This document shows, piece after piece, positions 1-8,067 of a DNA stretch of 60,638 nucleotides. The notes under the pieces are model-generated. The model searched no databases. It saw nothing but the letters and a program-made list of their open reading frames with translations, and was not told the DNA's origin. The position numbers and the translations under genes were made by a program. How positions within the stretch are numbered: the stretch's first letter is position 1; every line of letters starts with the position of its first letter. The stretch spans positions 1-60,638 of the forward strand of contig NZ_JABBJJ010000031.1 of the NCBI RefSeq assembly GCF_012933655.1. The letters run 5' to 3'. The DNA is from Pyxidicoccus fallax (GTDB lineage Bacteria > Myxococcota > Myxococcia > Myxococcales > Myxococcaceae).

Positions 1-128
1 CTCCCGCCCCACCCCTTCGAGGGGCCCGACGACACTGTTCCGGGGGGCCGGTTTGTTCCGGAAGCTCGGATTGGCTCAAGATAAGGGCGGAAAACCCTCG
101 ACGGCGGGACTCCAGAGAGGTCCAGCGA

Positions 129-2903
129 ATGGCCGGGGAGCTGGAAGCACCACACCGAGGGGGGCGGACACCGCGGCGAGGCCCGTTGCGCCTTCGTGCG
201 TGGTACCTCCTGCCGCTGCTCGCCCTGGGGGGCTTCCTCCTTCCCGGGTCCAGCCCGCCAGCGGAGGACCGTGGCACGTCGCGCATCTGGCTCACCACGA
301 CGCACATGCGGCCCATCGAGCCACGCCTCAGCGTGGCGCCCGCGGACGTGCACCGCCCCTACGTCCCCATGCGCGGGGTGGAGCAGGCCACGCCCGTTCC
401 CCTGCGGGAGCTGGCCCGCCTGGAGGCGCTCGGGGACCGCGCCGGTGTCGCGGCCTCGTACCTCGTCCATGGCGACCCGCAGCAGGCGCTGGCCCACCTG
501 AGCCTGGCGCCCGCGTCGCCCCACCGCGAGAGCGACCGCGCCGCCGCGGCCTTCCTCCTGGGCCGCCACGACGAGGCGCTGACGCTGCTCGATGGCGCGC
601 TGGACGTCTCGCCTCGCCATCCACAGGCGCTGTGGAACCGGGCGCTCGTGCTGCGCGAGCTGGGGTTGAACCTGCTCGCGGCCTCCGCCTTCGAGGATGT
701 GGCAGAGCTGGGCGAGCCCGGCTGGAGCACCGAGGCCCAGGAGCATGCACGCACCCTGCGCGCCTCCGAGCGCCAGCGCGCCGACGCGTGGATGAAGACG
801 CGCGACGCCGTGCTCGCGCTCGTGGGAGACCCGGCCGCGCCCATTCCGCTGGACGAGGCAAGGCGCCTGCCCGGCACCGCCCGCGCGCACTTCTACGACG
901 CGGTCCGCACCGCGCCCACGGCCGCGCGCGTCCGCGCCCTCCTCCCCCTGGCGGAGCTGCTGGACCGGGCCTTCGGGGGCGTCCCGGTGCTGGTGAACCT
1001 CACCCGGCGCGCGGCCGCGCGGGACTTCTCCCGCCGCGGGCCCCTGGCCCTCGAGTACACGAAGCTCGTCCGGCGCGCCCACCCGACTCCGGCCGCCTTC
1101 GTCCAGAAGCTGCGTGGCTCGGGCGAGACGGACCTGCTCCTGGGCGCGCTGCTGCTGCGCACGGACGTGCCCCGCGAGCCGGCGGAGGTGGAGGCGCTCG
1201 CCCGCGCCACCGAGGACCCGTGGCTGGCCGTGCTGGCGCAGGAGGAGGTGGCGCGCATGGAGGACGTCGCCGGCAAATCCTGGCAGTCCACCCAGCGCCT
1301 GCGGGACGCGCTGCGCTTCTGCCGTGAGCAGGAGCTGGGGCTGCGGTGTCTGGATTTGCAGCGGCGGATGAGCCAGTACGCCACCTCCGCCAACCGGCTG
1401 GCGGAGGCGGAGGAGCTGGCCCGCGCGAGCTGGCGCGAGGCGAGGCGCCTGGGCGAGTGGGGACAGGAGGGGTTCTCCATCCGCGCGCTCGGCCAGGCCG
1501 CGCGCTACCAGTACCGCGTGGCGCCCGCGAAGGCCTACCTGGACGAGTTCCTGGAGCGCAGCCCCGGCGACTGCGACGCGCGCAACTACGTCCACCGCAA
1601 CCTCGCCTCGCTGGCGATGATGCGGCTGCGGCCCGCGGAGGCGCGGCTGGCGCTCGACAGGGCCCAGGAGTGCACGCCCTCCGTGGCGCTGATTGGCGCG
1701 TGGACCCTGGCGGACCTGTGGCGGGTGGACCCGAGGCCCTCCGACGAGGAGGTGCTGCGCCGGGAGCTGGCGCTGGTCCACCCGGACCGGGACCCTCCGG
1801 GTCGCCGCGTACTGGCCACCCTCATCGCCGGCCGCTTCACCTCGGTGAGGGACCGCGAGAAGGGCAAGGTCCTGCTGCGCCAGGCCATCGCCGAGGCCGA
1901 GCCGCTCCTGCGCACCCACGCGGACGCGCGCGACGCCCGCGCCGTGGCGTACCAGACGCTGGCGGTGAGCGCCGGGAGCGCGGGCGCCTTCGAGGAGGTG
2001 CCCCAGGTGGTGGCCGAGCAGCTCGGCGTCACCGCGCCCGAGCGGTGTGTCCTGGCCGCCGCCCTGGACCAGGAGCGCACGGTGGTGGTGGCGCGCGGAC
2101 CGAACGGCGAGGTGCGCGGCCACCATGACGCCTCCCGCCGGGAGCCGCTGGGGGAGGACCTGTCCAGCCTCGTGCCTCGCGAGCTGGTGGCGCTGCTGCG
2201 GAGCTGCGAGCAGGTGGACGTGCTCGCAGCGCCCCCGCTGGACAGCCGCTCCGGCCTGCTGCCGCCAGAGATGGCGTGGCGCTACCGGGTGGGGACAGCG
2301 TCCTCGCGGGCGCCCTCCCCCACCCGTGACCCGCTGCACGTGGTGGTGGCGAACGTGGAGACTCCGGGCACGCTGCGGCTGGCGCGCCTGTCGTCGTGGG
2401 AGTCCGCCCCCGCGCCGGCCGGGCACGCGTTGGAGCTGACGGGCATGTACGCCACGCCCTCGCGCGTGCTGGAGGCCATGACGCGCGCCACCGACATCGA
2501 GTTCCACGCGCACGGACTGGTGGACCGGAGCCTGTCGGAGGCCACGGTGATTGCGCTGGCCCCGGAGCATGACGGCCGCTACGCGCTCACCGCGGAGGAG
2601 ATTCGCCAGACGCGGCTGGAGGGCGCGCCGGTGGTGCTGCTGGGCGCGTGCAGCGCGGCGCGGCTGCCGCCCCTGTTGCACCAGACGTCCTCGCTGCCGC
2701 AGGCGTTCGTCGACGCCGGGGCGCGCGCGGTGCTCGCGGCGACGGTGGACATCCCCGACTCGGCGGGGCGCTTCTTCCAGGCGGTGCGCGAGCGCATCCA
2801 CACCGGCACCCGGCCCGCGCTCGCCCTTCGCCAGGAGCGCCTGCGCTGGCTGCGCGAGGAGCCCGGCGCGCGGTGGGTGACGCGGGTATTGCTGTACGAG
2901 TAG
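129..2903 (+). CDS. Membrane-anchored TPR-CHAT caspase-like protein
   Basis: This 924-residue protein starts at an ATG with AGAGGT about 8 bases upstream. Residues 1-22 are basic, residues 23-40 form one hydrophobic segment (WYLLPLLALGGFLLPG), and the rest should be outside or attached to the membrane. The middle (about 90-640) is Ala/Leu-rich alpha-helical repeat of TPR type, for example SPRHPQALWNRALVLRELG. The last 250 residues look like a CHAT peptidase domain: His795 in FHAHG and Cys841 in LLGACSAA form the expected His/Cys dyad. CHAT proteins are caspase/separase relatives that cut specific partner proteins. Only 58 bases separate it from the transglutaminase-like gene downstream, so the two are probably co-transcribed. 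The substrate is unknown. I am fairly sure of the CHAT call and less sure of repeat boundaries. Confidence 0.85.
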   Translation: MAGELEAPHRGGRTPRRGPLRLRAWYLLPLLALGGFLLPGSSPPAEDRGTSRIWLTTTHMRPIEPRLSVAPADVHRPYVPMRGVEQATPVPLRELARLEALGDRAGVAASYLVHGDPQQALAHLSLAPASPHRESDRAAAAFLLGRHDEALTLLDGALDVSPRHPQALWNRALVLRELGLNLLAASAFEDVAELGEPGWSTEAQEHARTLRASERQRADAWMKTRDAVLALVGDPAAPIPLDEARRLPGTARAHFYDAVRTAPTAARVRALLPLAELLDRAFGGVPVLVNLTRRAAARDFSRRGPLALEYTKLVRRAHPTPAAFVQKLRGSGETDLLLGALLLRTDVPREPAEVEALARATEDPWLAVLAQEEVARMEDVAGKSWQSTQRLRDALRFCREQELGLRCLDLQRRMSQYATSANRLAEAEELARASWREARRLGEWGQEGFSIRALGQAARYQYRVAPAKAYLDEFLERSPGDCDARNYVHRNLASLAMMRLRPAEARLALDRAQECTPSVALIGAWTLADLWRVDPRPSDEEVLRRELALVHPDRDPPGRRVLATLIAGRFTSVRDREKGKVLLRQAIAEAEPLLRTHADARDARAVAYQTLAVSAGSAGAFEEVPQVVAEQLGVTAPERCVLAAALDQERTVVVARGPNGEVRGHHDASRREPLGEDLSSLVPRELVALLRSCEQVDVLAAPPLDSRSGLLPPEMAWRYRVGTASSRAPSPTRDPLHVVVANVETPGTLRLARLSSWESAPAPAGHALELTGMYATPSRVLEAMTRATDIEFHAHGLVDRSLSEATVIALAPEHDGRYALTAEEIRQTRLEGAPVVLLGACSAARLPPLLHQTSSLPQAFVDAGARAVLAATVDIPDSAGRFFQAVRERIHTGTRPALALRQERLRWLREEPGARWVTRVLLYE

Positions 2904-2961
2904 CAAGCCGTCGCACCGGCCGGGGAACGGTGGCTGTGCGGGCGGTAGAGGGGGAAGTGGA

Positions 2962-4215
2962 ATGTTCGACGCGGGACCGCTGGCTGTGTACAGCCTGCAT
3001 TTCGACCATGGGGACAGTGGCGCGATTGCGCTGTGGGACCCCGTCACCGACACGCGGCTGGGGATGCTGCCCGAGTGGATTCGCGAGCGCCGCGCCGAGC
3101 CCGCCGCATACCTCCGCGGCACCCGGCCCTCCGTGCGCGTCACCCTGCTGGCCCACCACTTCGTACCGGAGACCTTCGAGCTGAGCGCCTTCGGCCCGGC
3201 GCTCGACGGTGCGGGCACCACCCGGTGGCTGGGTCCGCATCCGGTGCGCCTGGAGCGGCGGGCCGGGTGGACCACGCTCCCCGAGTCCGTGGTCTTCAAC
3301 CGCGCGCTGCCCAACCGCATCGGCGCGCACGCGCTGGACCTGCAGTGGTACGCGGAGTGGACGGATGAGCGCGGCGTCGCGCGGCGGCTCTTCCTCGGTG
3401 ACTCGCGGCACGAGCTGCACACCACGGGCGCGCCGATGGCGCATGGGCTGCCGGGGGCGCCTCCGACGGGGGTGTATGTGCCGCTCCTGCGCTGGGCATC
3501 ACGGTGGTGCGCGGGACTGGAGAACCGGAAGGACATCTGCGACGCCATCCTCCGAGGCCTGCCGGAGACACGGCTGCGGTACGGCGTGCCCGCGTGGACG
3601 GTGCGGCACATGCTGCTGGTCGGTGGCGGCATGTGCGGTGGATGGACGCAGCTGTTCCAGCAGCTCGCGGGGTGTCAGGGCGTCCCGCTGGAGGGGCGCA
3701 CGCTGCACCTGCATTCCACGAAGGACTCCCAGACGGGCGAGGTGCGCTGGGAGGGCATGGTGGCCGCGGCGCCGGGGCTCAACCAGTTCGAGCCGAGCCG
3801 GCTGACGCGGTTCCTGGGCCGGTACAACGACAGCCTCAAGTATCCCTTCTCGCCGGACGAGCCCGTGGAGCTGCTCGGCCGGTACGAGGCGCGGTACTGC
3901 TTCCTGGCCGGCCTGGAGGATGGCCACTGCGTCAGCTTCCTGGAGGACGGCGGCCGGCTGTATCTGTACGACCCGAGCTTCCGCGCGGAGGCTGTCATGC
4001 TCGACATGCCGCTGCCCGAGCCGGATGTACAGCCGGTGATGCTGGGGCCGGAGTCCTCCTTCCGCCGGAGCTACCTGCATCACGTCATGCCGTGGCTCAT
4101 GGGCTCCCTGCGCGCGAACGGTCGGTTCTGGGAGGTGAACGTGCTGCGCGGGGAGTTCGGCATCACCGTGAAGACGGAGCAGGTGCCGGAGCTGGGCATC
4201 CTGTGGTCCCGCTGA
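2962..4215 (+). CDS. Transglutaminase-like protein
   Basis: A 417-residue protein without signal peptide. Residues 220-340 carry a plausible papain-fold/transglutaminase-like triad: Cys225 in GGGMCGGWTQLF, His322 in EDGHCVSF and Asp337 in LYLYDPSF, with the usual Cys to His to Asp order and spacing. Bacterial members of this superfamily are usually proteases or amidases rather than cross-linkers. The N-terminal 200 residues look like a beta-rich region of unknown role. It follows the CHAT gene by 58 bases on the same strand and converges on the minus-strand oxygenase cluster. Function is inferred only from the triad. Confidence 0.6.
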   Translation: MFDAGPLAVYSLHFDHGDSGAIALWDPVTDTRLGMLPEWIRERRAEPAAYLRGTRPSVRVTLLAHHFVPETFELSAFGPALDGAGTTRWLGPHPVRLERRAGWTTLPESVVFNRALPNRIGAHALDLQWYAEWTDERGVARRLFLGDSRHELHTTGAPMAHGLPGAPPTGVYVPLLRWASRWCAGLENRKDICDAILRGLPETRLRYGVPAWTVRHMLLVGGGMCGGWTQLFQQLAGCQGVPLEGRTLHLHSTKDSQTGEVRWEGMVAAAPGLNQFEPSRLTRFLGRYNDSLKYPFSPDEPVELLGRYEARYCFLAGLEDGHCVSFLEDGGRLYLYDPSFRAEAVMLDMPLPEPDVQPVMLGPESSFRRSYLHHVMPWLMGSLRANGRFWEVNVLRGEFGITVKTEQVPELGILWSR

Positions 4216-4286
4216 GACGAGACGATGGCGCGTGAGCCAGAAGGCGGCCGCGCCGGCCCCGGGCGGACTGGCGCGACGGCTGCTGC

Positions 4287-5144
4287 TCAGCCGGCTCGAT
4301 GCCACGGGGGAGGCGTCGGCTCGGGCGGCGCGGGCTCCTCCTCCCAGATGACCTTGGGTGTCGCGCCAGCGAAGGCGGCGAAGGACACCGAGGCGCTCTC
4401 CTCCTGCACCCGGTAGCCGTACCACCAGCCCACGGGCAGCAGCAGCCAGTCCCCCGGCTCCAGCTCGACCTCCAGGCGCGGCACCGCTTCCGCCTCCGAG
4501 GGCTCACCCGCCATGCGGCGCAGTTCGAAGACGGGAGCGAGCCGGAACCGCCGCCGGCCATGCACCTGGTGCACCAGCACGTTCTCCCGCACCGGAGCAT
4601 CCGGCGCCTCGGCAGCTTCCGCCTCCACCGTGAGCACCGGACGTCCGTCCGCCACACCGAAGTCGATGGGAGGACGGAGCAAGTCCAACAGCGGGCGCAG
4701 GTCCGCATGCTCCGCGAGTGACACCGAGCGGGCCCCATCCATCCACATCGAGAGCCGCTCCGGTGCCCAGCGCCCCGCCTCCGCCACCTCCGCGCCGCGC
4801 AGCACCACCGGCCGGTTCTGGAAGTAGTAGCGGTCGAGGAACTCCTCCCGCGACAGGGCCTCGTGGCAATCCACCCGCGCATGGCCCTCCGCCTGCCGAT
4901 AGAGGTCGCCGTACAGGTCCAGCAGCCCTTCCAGCTTCCGCTGCAGCGCCACCGCCTTCCGCGTCCCCTCGAAACACGGGTCCTCCGCCTCGGCCCGCAC
5001 CGCCGCGCGCGCCACCTCCGCGTCCACGCCCGCGCCTTCGAGCACCGCCACGAGGTCCGCTTCCTCCGCGCCCCGCAGCAGGTTCTCCACCACCCAGCGC
5101 CGCCACTCGGGCGCGAGCCCCGCGCCGCCACCTTCTCCCGTCAT
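4287..5144 (-). CDS. Degenerate JmjC/cupin-like protein without iron ligands
   Basis: A 285-residue paralogue of the two oxygenases upstream. I place the start at the ATG that overlaps the preceding stop codon (ATGA, 5141-5144), which implies translational coupling. The N-terminal module (APEWRRWVVENLLRG, residues 11-25) and the RYYFQNRPVVLRG segment match its paralogues. At the place where they have His-x-Asp before N-V-x-x-x-Q-V, this protein reads APVRE. Where they have GWWH it has GWWY (Tyr242). The 2-His-1-carboxylate site is therefore gone, although the surrounding fold (GRRRFRLAP, LEPGDWLLLPVGWW) is kept. It is probably a regulatory or scaffolding pseudoenzyme, or a decaying copy. Confidence 0.75.
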   Translation of the reverse strand: MTGEGGGAGLAPEWRRWVVENLLRGAEEADLVAVLEGAGVDAEVARAAVRAEAEDPCFEGTRKAVALQRKLEGLLDLYGDLYRQAEGHARVDCHEALSREEFLDRYYFQNRPVVLRGAEVAEAGRWAPERLSMWMDGARSVSLAEHADLRPLLDLLRPPIDFGVADGRPVLTVEAEAAEAPDAPVRENVLVHQVHGRRRFRLAPVFELRRMAGEPSEAEAVPRLEVELEPGDWLLLPVGWWYGYRVQEESASVSFAAFAGATPKVIWEEEPAPPEPTPPPWHRAG

Positions 5145-6190
5145 CGCTCCACCTCCTCCGGCCGAGGGCCGACCCAGTAGTCCCGCCAGTGCGTGTTGCG
5201 CGCCGCCGCGTCGAAGTTCACGAACGTCACCGACAGGCTCACGTCCAGCGCCTTCACCGCGTGCCACCACCCCACCGGAATCAGCAGCGCATCCCCCGGC
5301 CCCACCTCGCACGTGTGCACCGTGGCGCGCGCGAAGTCCGGAAAGCGCTCGAGGTCAGGCGCGCGGATGTCCACCGCGCTGTACAGCCCCCGGTCGTTGT
5401 AGAGCCAGGGCGTCTCCCACGACGGCGCGAGCCAGAAGCGCTTGCGCCCCAGCACCTGGCAGAAGAAGACATTCAGGTGGTCGTGATGGAGATTGGACAG
5501 CGTCCCGGCCGGACCGAACCACAGGTGCACGCTGTCCGGTGTCGCGATGTCCGGGTGGATGTACCCCACCGGAGCCCGCAGGTCCGCGAGCAGCGGCCGG
5601 AAGGCCTCGCGCAAGAGCAGGCTGTTGCGCGCCACGAGGTACACGTCATTCGTCTCGCGGCCCTCGCGCATCCGTGCAATCAGCTCGCGCAGGGGCAGCG
5701 TCCGCCGCAGGCGCTCCGCGTTGAAGTCCGGGTCCCCGTCAGACTCGCGGCCCGCCATCACCTCCACCGGCTCGTCGCCGAAGCGCTCCGCCAGCCACTC
5801 CGGCGTCCAGCGCGACAGCGCGGGCCAGTCCTCCAAGAGCCCTTCGACGATGACGGGCCGGTTGCGCAGGTAGTAGCGCTCGAAGAACTCCTCCGGCGGA
5901 AGGTGTCTTCGTCGCTCCACCCGGGGCGCTTCGCTCCCACCCTGCTCGTTCCGATAGAGCACGGCCCGGGCTCGCAGCAGCGCCTCCAATGTCTGGCGAT
6001 GCGAGACATGCGCGCTCGCATGGCGCACCGCGGGGTGGGCGGCGACGGACTCCACCTCCGCGGCCGAGGCGTCCGCCGTCAGGCCCGATTCCCGCAACAC
6101 GTCGACGAGGCGACGGGAAGACACTCCGCGGGTCAGGTTTTCCGCGATCCACGCACGTCGCGCGTGCGAGAGGCGCTCGTCAGGTCGCAT
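5141..6190 (-). CDS. JmjC/cupin-like Fe(II)/2-oxoglutarate oxygenase
   Basis: A 349-residue protein counted from the ATG at 6190; an in-frame GTG at 6199 is an alternative start. Residues 1-75 are a helical module shared by the three local paralogues (RRAWIAENLTRGVSSRRLVD). The catalytic half shows His235 and Asp237 (NLHHDHLN), the GRKRFWLAP strand, and distal His310 (LLIPVGWWHAV), which make up the HxD...H iron site of JmjC/cupin_8 hydroxylases related to FIH and JMJD5. Such enzymes hydroxylate protein side chains in the cytoplasm. Its stop overlaps the next paralogue by four bases. A 56-residue Pro/Asn-rich gene lies divergently 57 bases from its start. Confidence 0.85.
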   Translation of the reverse strand: MRPDERLSHARRAWIAENLTRGVSSRRLVDVLRESGLTADASAAEVESVAAHPAVRHASAHVSHRQTLEALLRARAVLYRNEQGGSEAPRVERRRHLPPEEFFERYYLRNRPVIVEGLLEDWPALSRWTPEWLAERFGDEPVEVMAGRESDGDPDFNAERLRRTLPLRELIARMREGRETNDVYLVARNSLLLREAFRPLLADLRAPVGYIHPDIATPDSVHLWFGPAGTLSNLHHDHLNVFFCQVLGRKRFWLAPSWETPWLYNDRGLYSAVDIRAPDLERFPDFARATVHTCEVGPGDALLIPVGWWHAVKALDVSLSVTFVNFDAAARNTHWRDYWVGPRPEEVER

Positions 6191-6247
6191 CACGTGCACC
6201 GTGCGTTATATCAGTGGCGCTGGCCGCGCATTTCTTCCTGGAGCCCC

Positions 6248-6418
6248 ATGAAAGAGCCAACGGATCCTCTTCCGAAGATTGTTCCCAACCCGCCGCCCAA
6301 TCCGCCGACGCGCCGGGAGATGATCGTCCCGAACCCGAACCCGGCCACCCAGCCGGACTCGACCACGGAGCGGACCCGGCCAACGCCGCCGCCCCCGACG
6401 CCGCCGCTGAAGAAGTGA
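6248..6418 (+). CDS. Pro/Asn-rich 56-residue peptide gene (candidate)
   Basis: A short reading frame in the gap between two oxygenase genes. It has a weak GGAG about five bases before the ATG. The peptide is about 40 percent Pro and repeats an IVPNP motif twice (KIVPNPPPNPP and MIVPNPNPAT), ending in TPPPPTPPLKK. Between the two IVPNP copies all three base differences are synonymous in this frame (ATT/ATC, GTT/GTC, CCC/CCG), which is mild evidence for coding on this strand. It has no signal peptide. A glycine-rich frame on the opposite strand (6211-6429) competes as the explanation. It could be the substrate of the flanking oxygenases, but that is inference. Confidence 0.45.
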   Translation: MKEPTDPLPKIVPNPPPNPPTRREMIVPNPNPATQPDSTTERTRPTPPPPTPPLKK

Positions 6419-6436
6419 GCGCCGCGCACCGGCGCC

Positions 6437-7444
6437 TCACCGCAGCCTCCACCAGGTATTGCCTCCGGGGACGTCGAACTCCTGGAAGGTGACGGACACG
6501 CTGACGTCGAGCGACGTCACCTGGTGCCACCAGCCCGCGGGGATGAGCAACATCTCCCCGGGCTCCACCACCGTCTCCAGCACATCCGCCTCCCGATAGA
6601 GCGGAAAGCGCTCCAGGTCCGGGCGGTCCGCGTCCACCTGGCTCCACACGTCGCGCTGGCTGTAGAGCTGGTGCGTCTGGAACGAGGGGATGAGCCGGAA
6701 GCGCTTGCGCCCGGCAATCTGCCCGAAGAAGACAGTGCCCAGGTCGTGGTGCAGCGCCGTCTTCGTCCCCCGCGGCCCCACCCACAACTTCACGGCGCCC
6801 ACGAGGTTCGTCTCCCGCAGCACGCCCGCGGGGTAGCGCAGGTCCTCCATCAGCGCGCGCAGCTCCGGCCGCTCCAGCGCGAAGTTGCGCGCGGTGAGGT
6901 ACAGGTCATTCGACGGGCCGCCCTCCAGCAGCCGGCGGATGAACTCGCCGAAGCGCATCAGCGTGCGGCAGGCCTCCGGCTCCAGGTCATGGTCCGCGCG
7001 CGACTCGCGGCCGGCCATCACCTCCACCTCGACGTCGCCGAAGCGCTCCGCCAGCGCGCGCGGCTGCCACCGCTCCAGCACGGGCCAGCCGTCCATGAAG
7101 TCCTCCAGGATGACGGGCCGGTGCGCGAGGTAGTAGCGCTCCATCAGCTCGCGGGCGGACACGCCCCGGCGGCGCTCCAGCCGCTGGTGCCAGCCGCCCT
7201 GCCGGTGGAGCGCCACCCTGGAGTCCAGCAGCGAGCGGACGCGTCCGTGCAACCGCGCGCGCTGGCGTCCCGCCTCCACCGCCGGGTGCTCGCGGGCGGA
7301 CGCCACCTCGGTCCGCGCGACGTCCGGGGACACACCGGAAGAAACCAGCGTGCCCTCCAGCCGCTCCGGAGCCACGCCCAGCACCAGGTTCTCCGCCAGC
7401 CACGCCCGCCACTCCGGCGCCAGCGTGGACGTCGCCTCCGTCAT
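6437..7444 (-). CDS. JmjC/cupin-like Fe(II)/2-oxoglutarate oxygenase
   Basis: A 335-residue protein and the first gene of the minus-strand oxygenase cluster. It opens with the shared N-terminal module (APEWRAWLAENLVLGV), followed by YYLAHRPVILEDF and the catalytic core. His232 and Asp234 (TALHHDLG) and His307 (IPAGWWHQV) form a complete HxD...H iron site, and GRKRFRLIP is the usual strand after it. The other complete paralogue is 237 bases downstream, with the Pro/Asn-rich mini-gene in between. By family analogy it hydroxylates a protein or peptide side chain; the target is unknown. Confidence 0.85.
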   Translation of the reverse strand: MTEATSTLAPEWRAWLAENLVLGVAPERLEGTLVSSGVSPDVARTEVASAREHPAVEAGRQRARLHGRVRSLLDSRVALHRQGGWHQRLERRRGVSARELMERYYLAHRPVILEDFMDGWPVLERWQPRALAERFGDVEVEVMAGRESRADHDLEPEACRTLMRFGEFIRRLLEGGPSNDLYLTARNFALERPELRALMEDLRYPAGVLRETNLVGAVKLWVGPRGTKTALHHDLGTVFFGQIAGRKRFRLIPSFQTHQLYSQRDVWSQVDADRPDLERFPLYREADVLETVVEPGEMLLIPAGWWHQVTSLDVSVSVTFQEFDVPGGNTWWRLR

Positions 7445-7588
7445 GCGTCACCCCCTCCCCACGGGACTCTACTCCAACGGGAGGCGGCCAGCCGGGCACT
7501 CCACTGGCCGCCCCGCGCGGGGCCGAGCCCCGGCCGCCGCGCCGCTCCGGCGACACGCGGACACCTAGATTTCCGGAAGGAGGTCCGA

Positions 7589-8011
7589 ATGAAGCGAGGC
7601 AGCGGCACGTCCCGGCTCTTCCGTCATGCGGCAGGCGGCTCGGCGCTGCTCGCCACCCTTCTTGGGCTCGCGGTGCCGGCGGACGCCGGAGCCCAGGAGC
7701 AGGCGCCGCAGCTCACCTGCTACCGGATGGTGCTCGACTCGGGGCTGACGAACGAGTACGCGGCCACGCAGCTGTGCCGGGGCGCCCGGTCGACCGCCCC
7801 CGCCCAGTGCTTCCTGCGCGTCCAGGACGAGGGCTCGCTCACGCAGGGCCAGGCCGTCCAGCTCTGCCAGTTCTCCACCCCGGAGGACGACCCCGCTACG
7901 TGCTACCTCCAGACGCGGCGGAGGACGTTCATCGAGTCCTGGCGCGGGGTGCAGCTGTGCCAGCCGCCCGTGCAGGAGCTGCTGCGCTACTGCCCCGTCT
8001 TCGTCCAATGA
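7589..8011 (+). CDS. Secreted Cys-repeat protein
   Basis: A 140-residue protein with a near-perfect ribosome binding site (AAGGAGG, about 6 bases before the ATG). Residues 1-35 are a signal peptide ending near DAGAQEQ. The mature part is made of three tandem units of about 30 residues, each starting with Cys-aromatic and ending in an A/G-x-Q-L-C motif (EYAATQLC, QGQAVQLC, WRGVQLC), plus a final Cys. The even cysteine pattern suggests disulfides outside the cytoplasm. I do not recognise the family. Confidence 0.75.
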   Translation: MKRGSGTSRLFRHAAGGSALLATLLGLAVPADAGAQEQAPQLTCYRMVLDSGLTNEYAATQLCRGARSTAPAQCFLRVQDEGSLTQGQAVQLCQFSTPEDDPATCYLQTRRRTFIESWRGVQLCQPPVQELLRYCPVFVQ

Positions 8012-8067
8012 GCGCGGCCCGCGGGGGTCCATGGGCAGGGGACCGCGCGGCGGGCTAGGTTTGCGGA

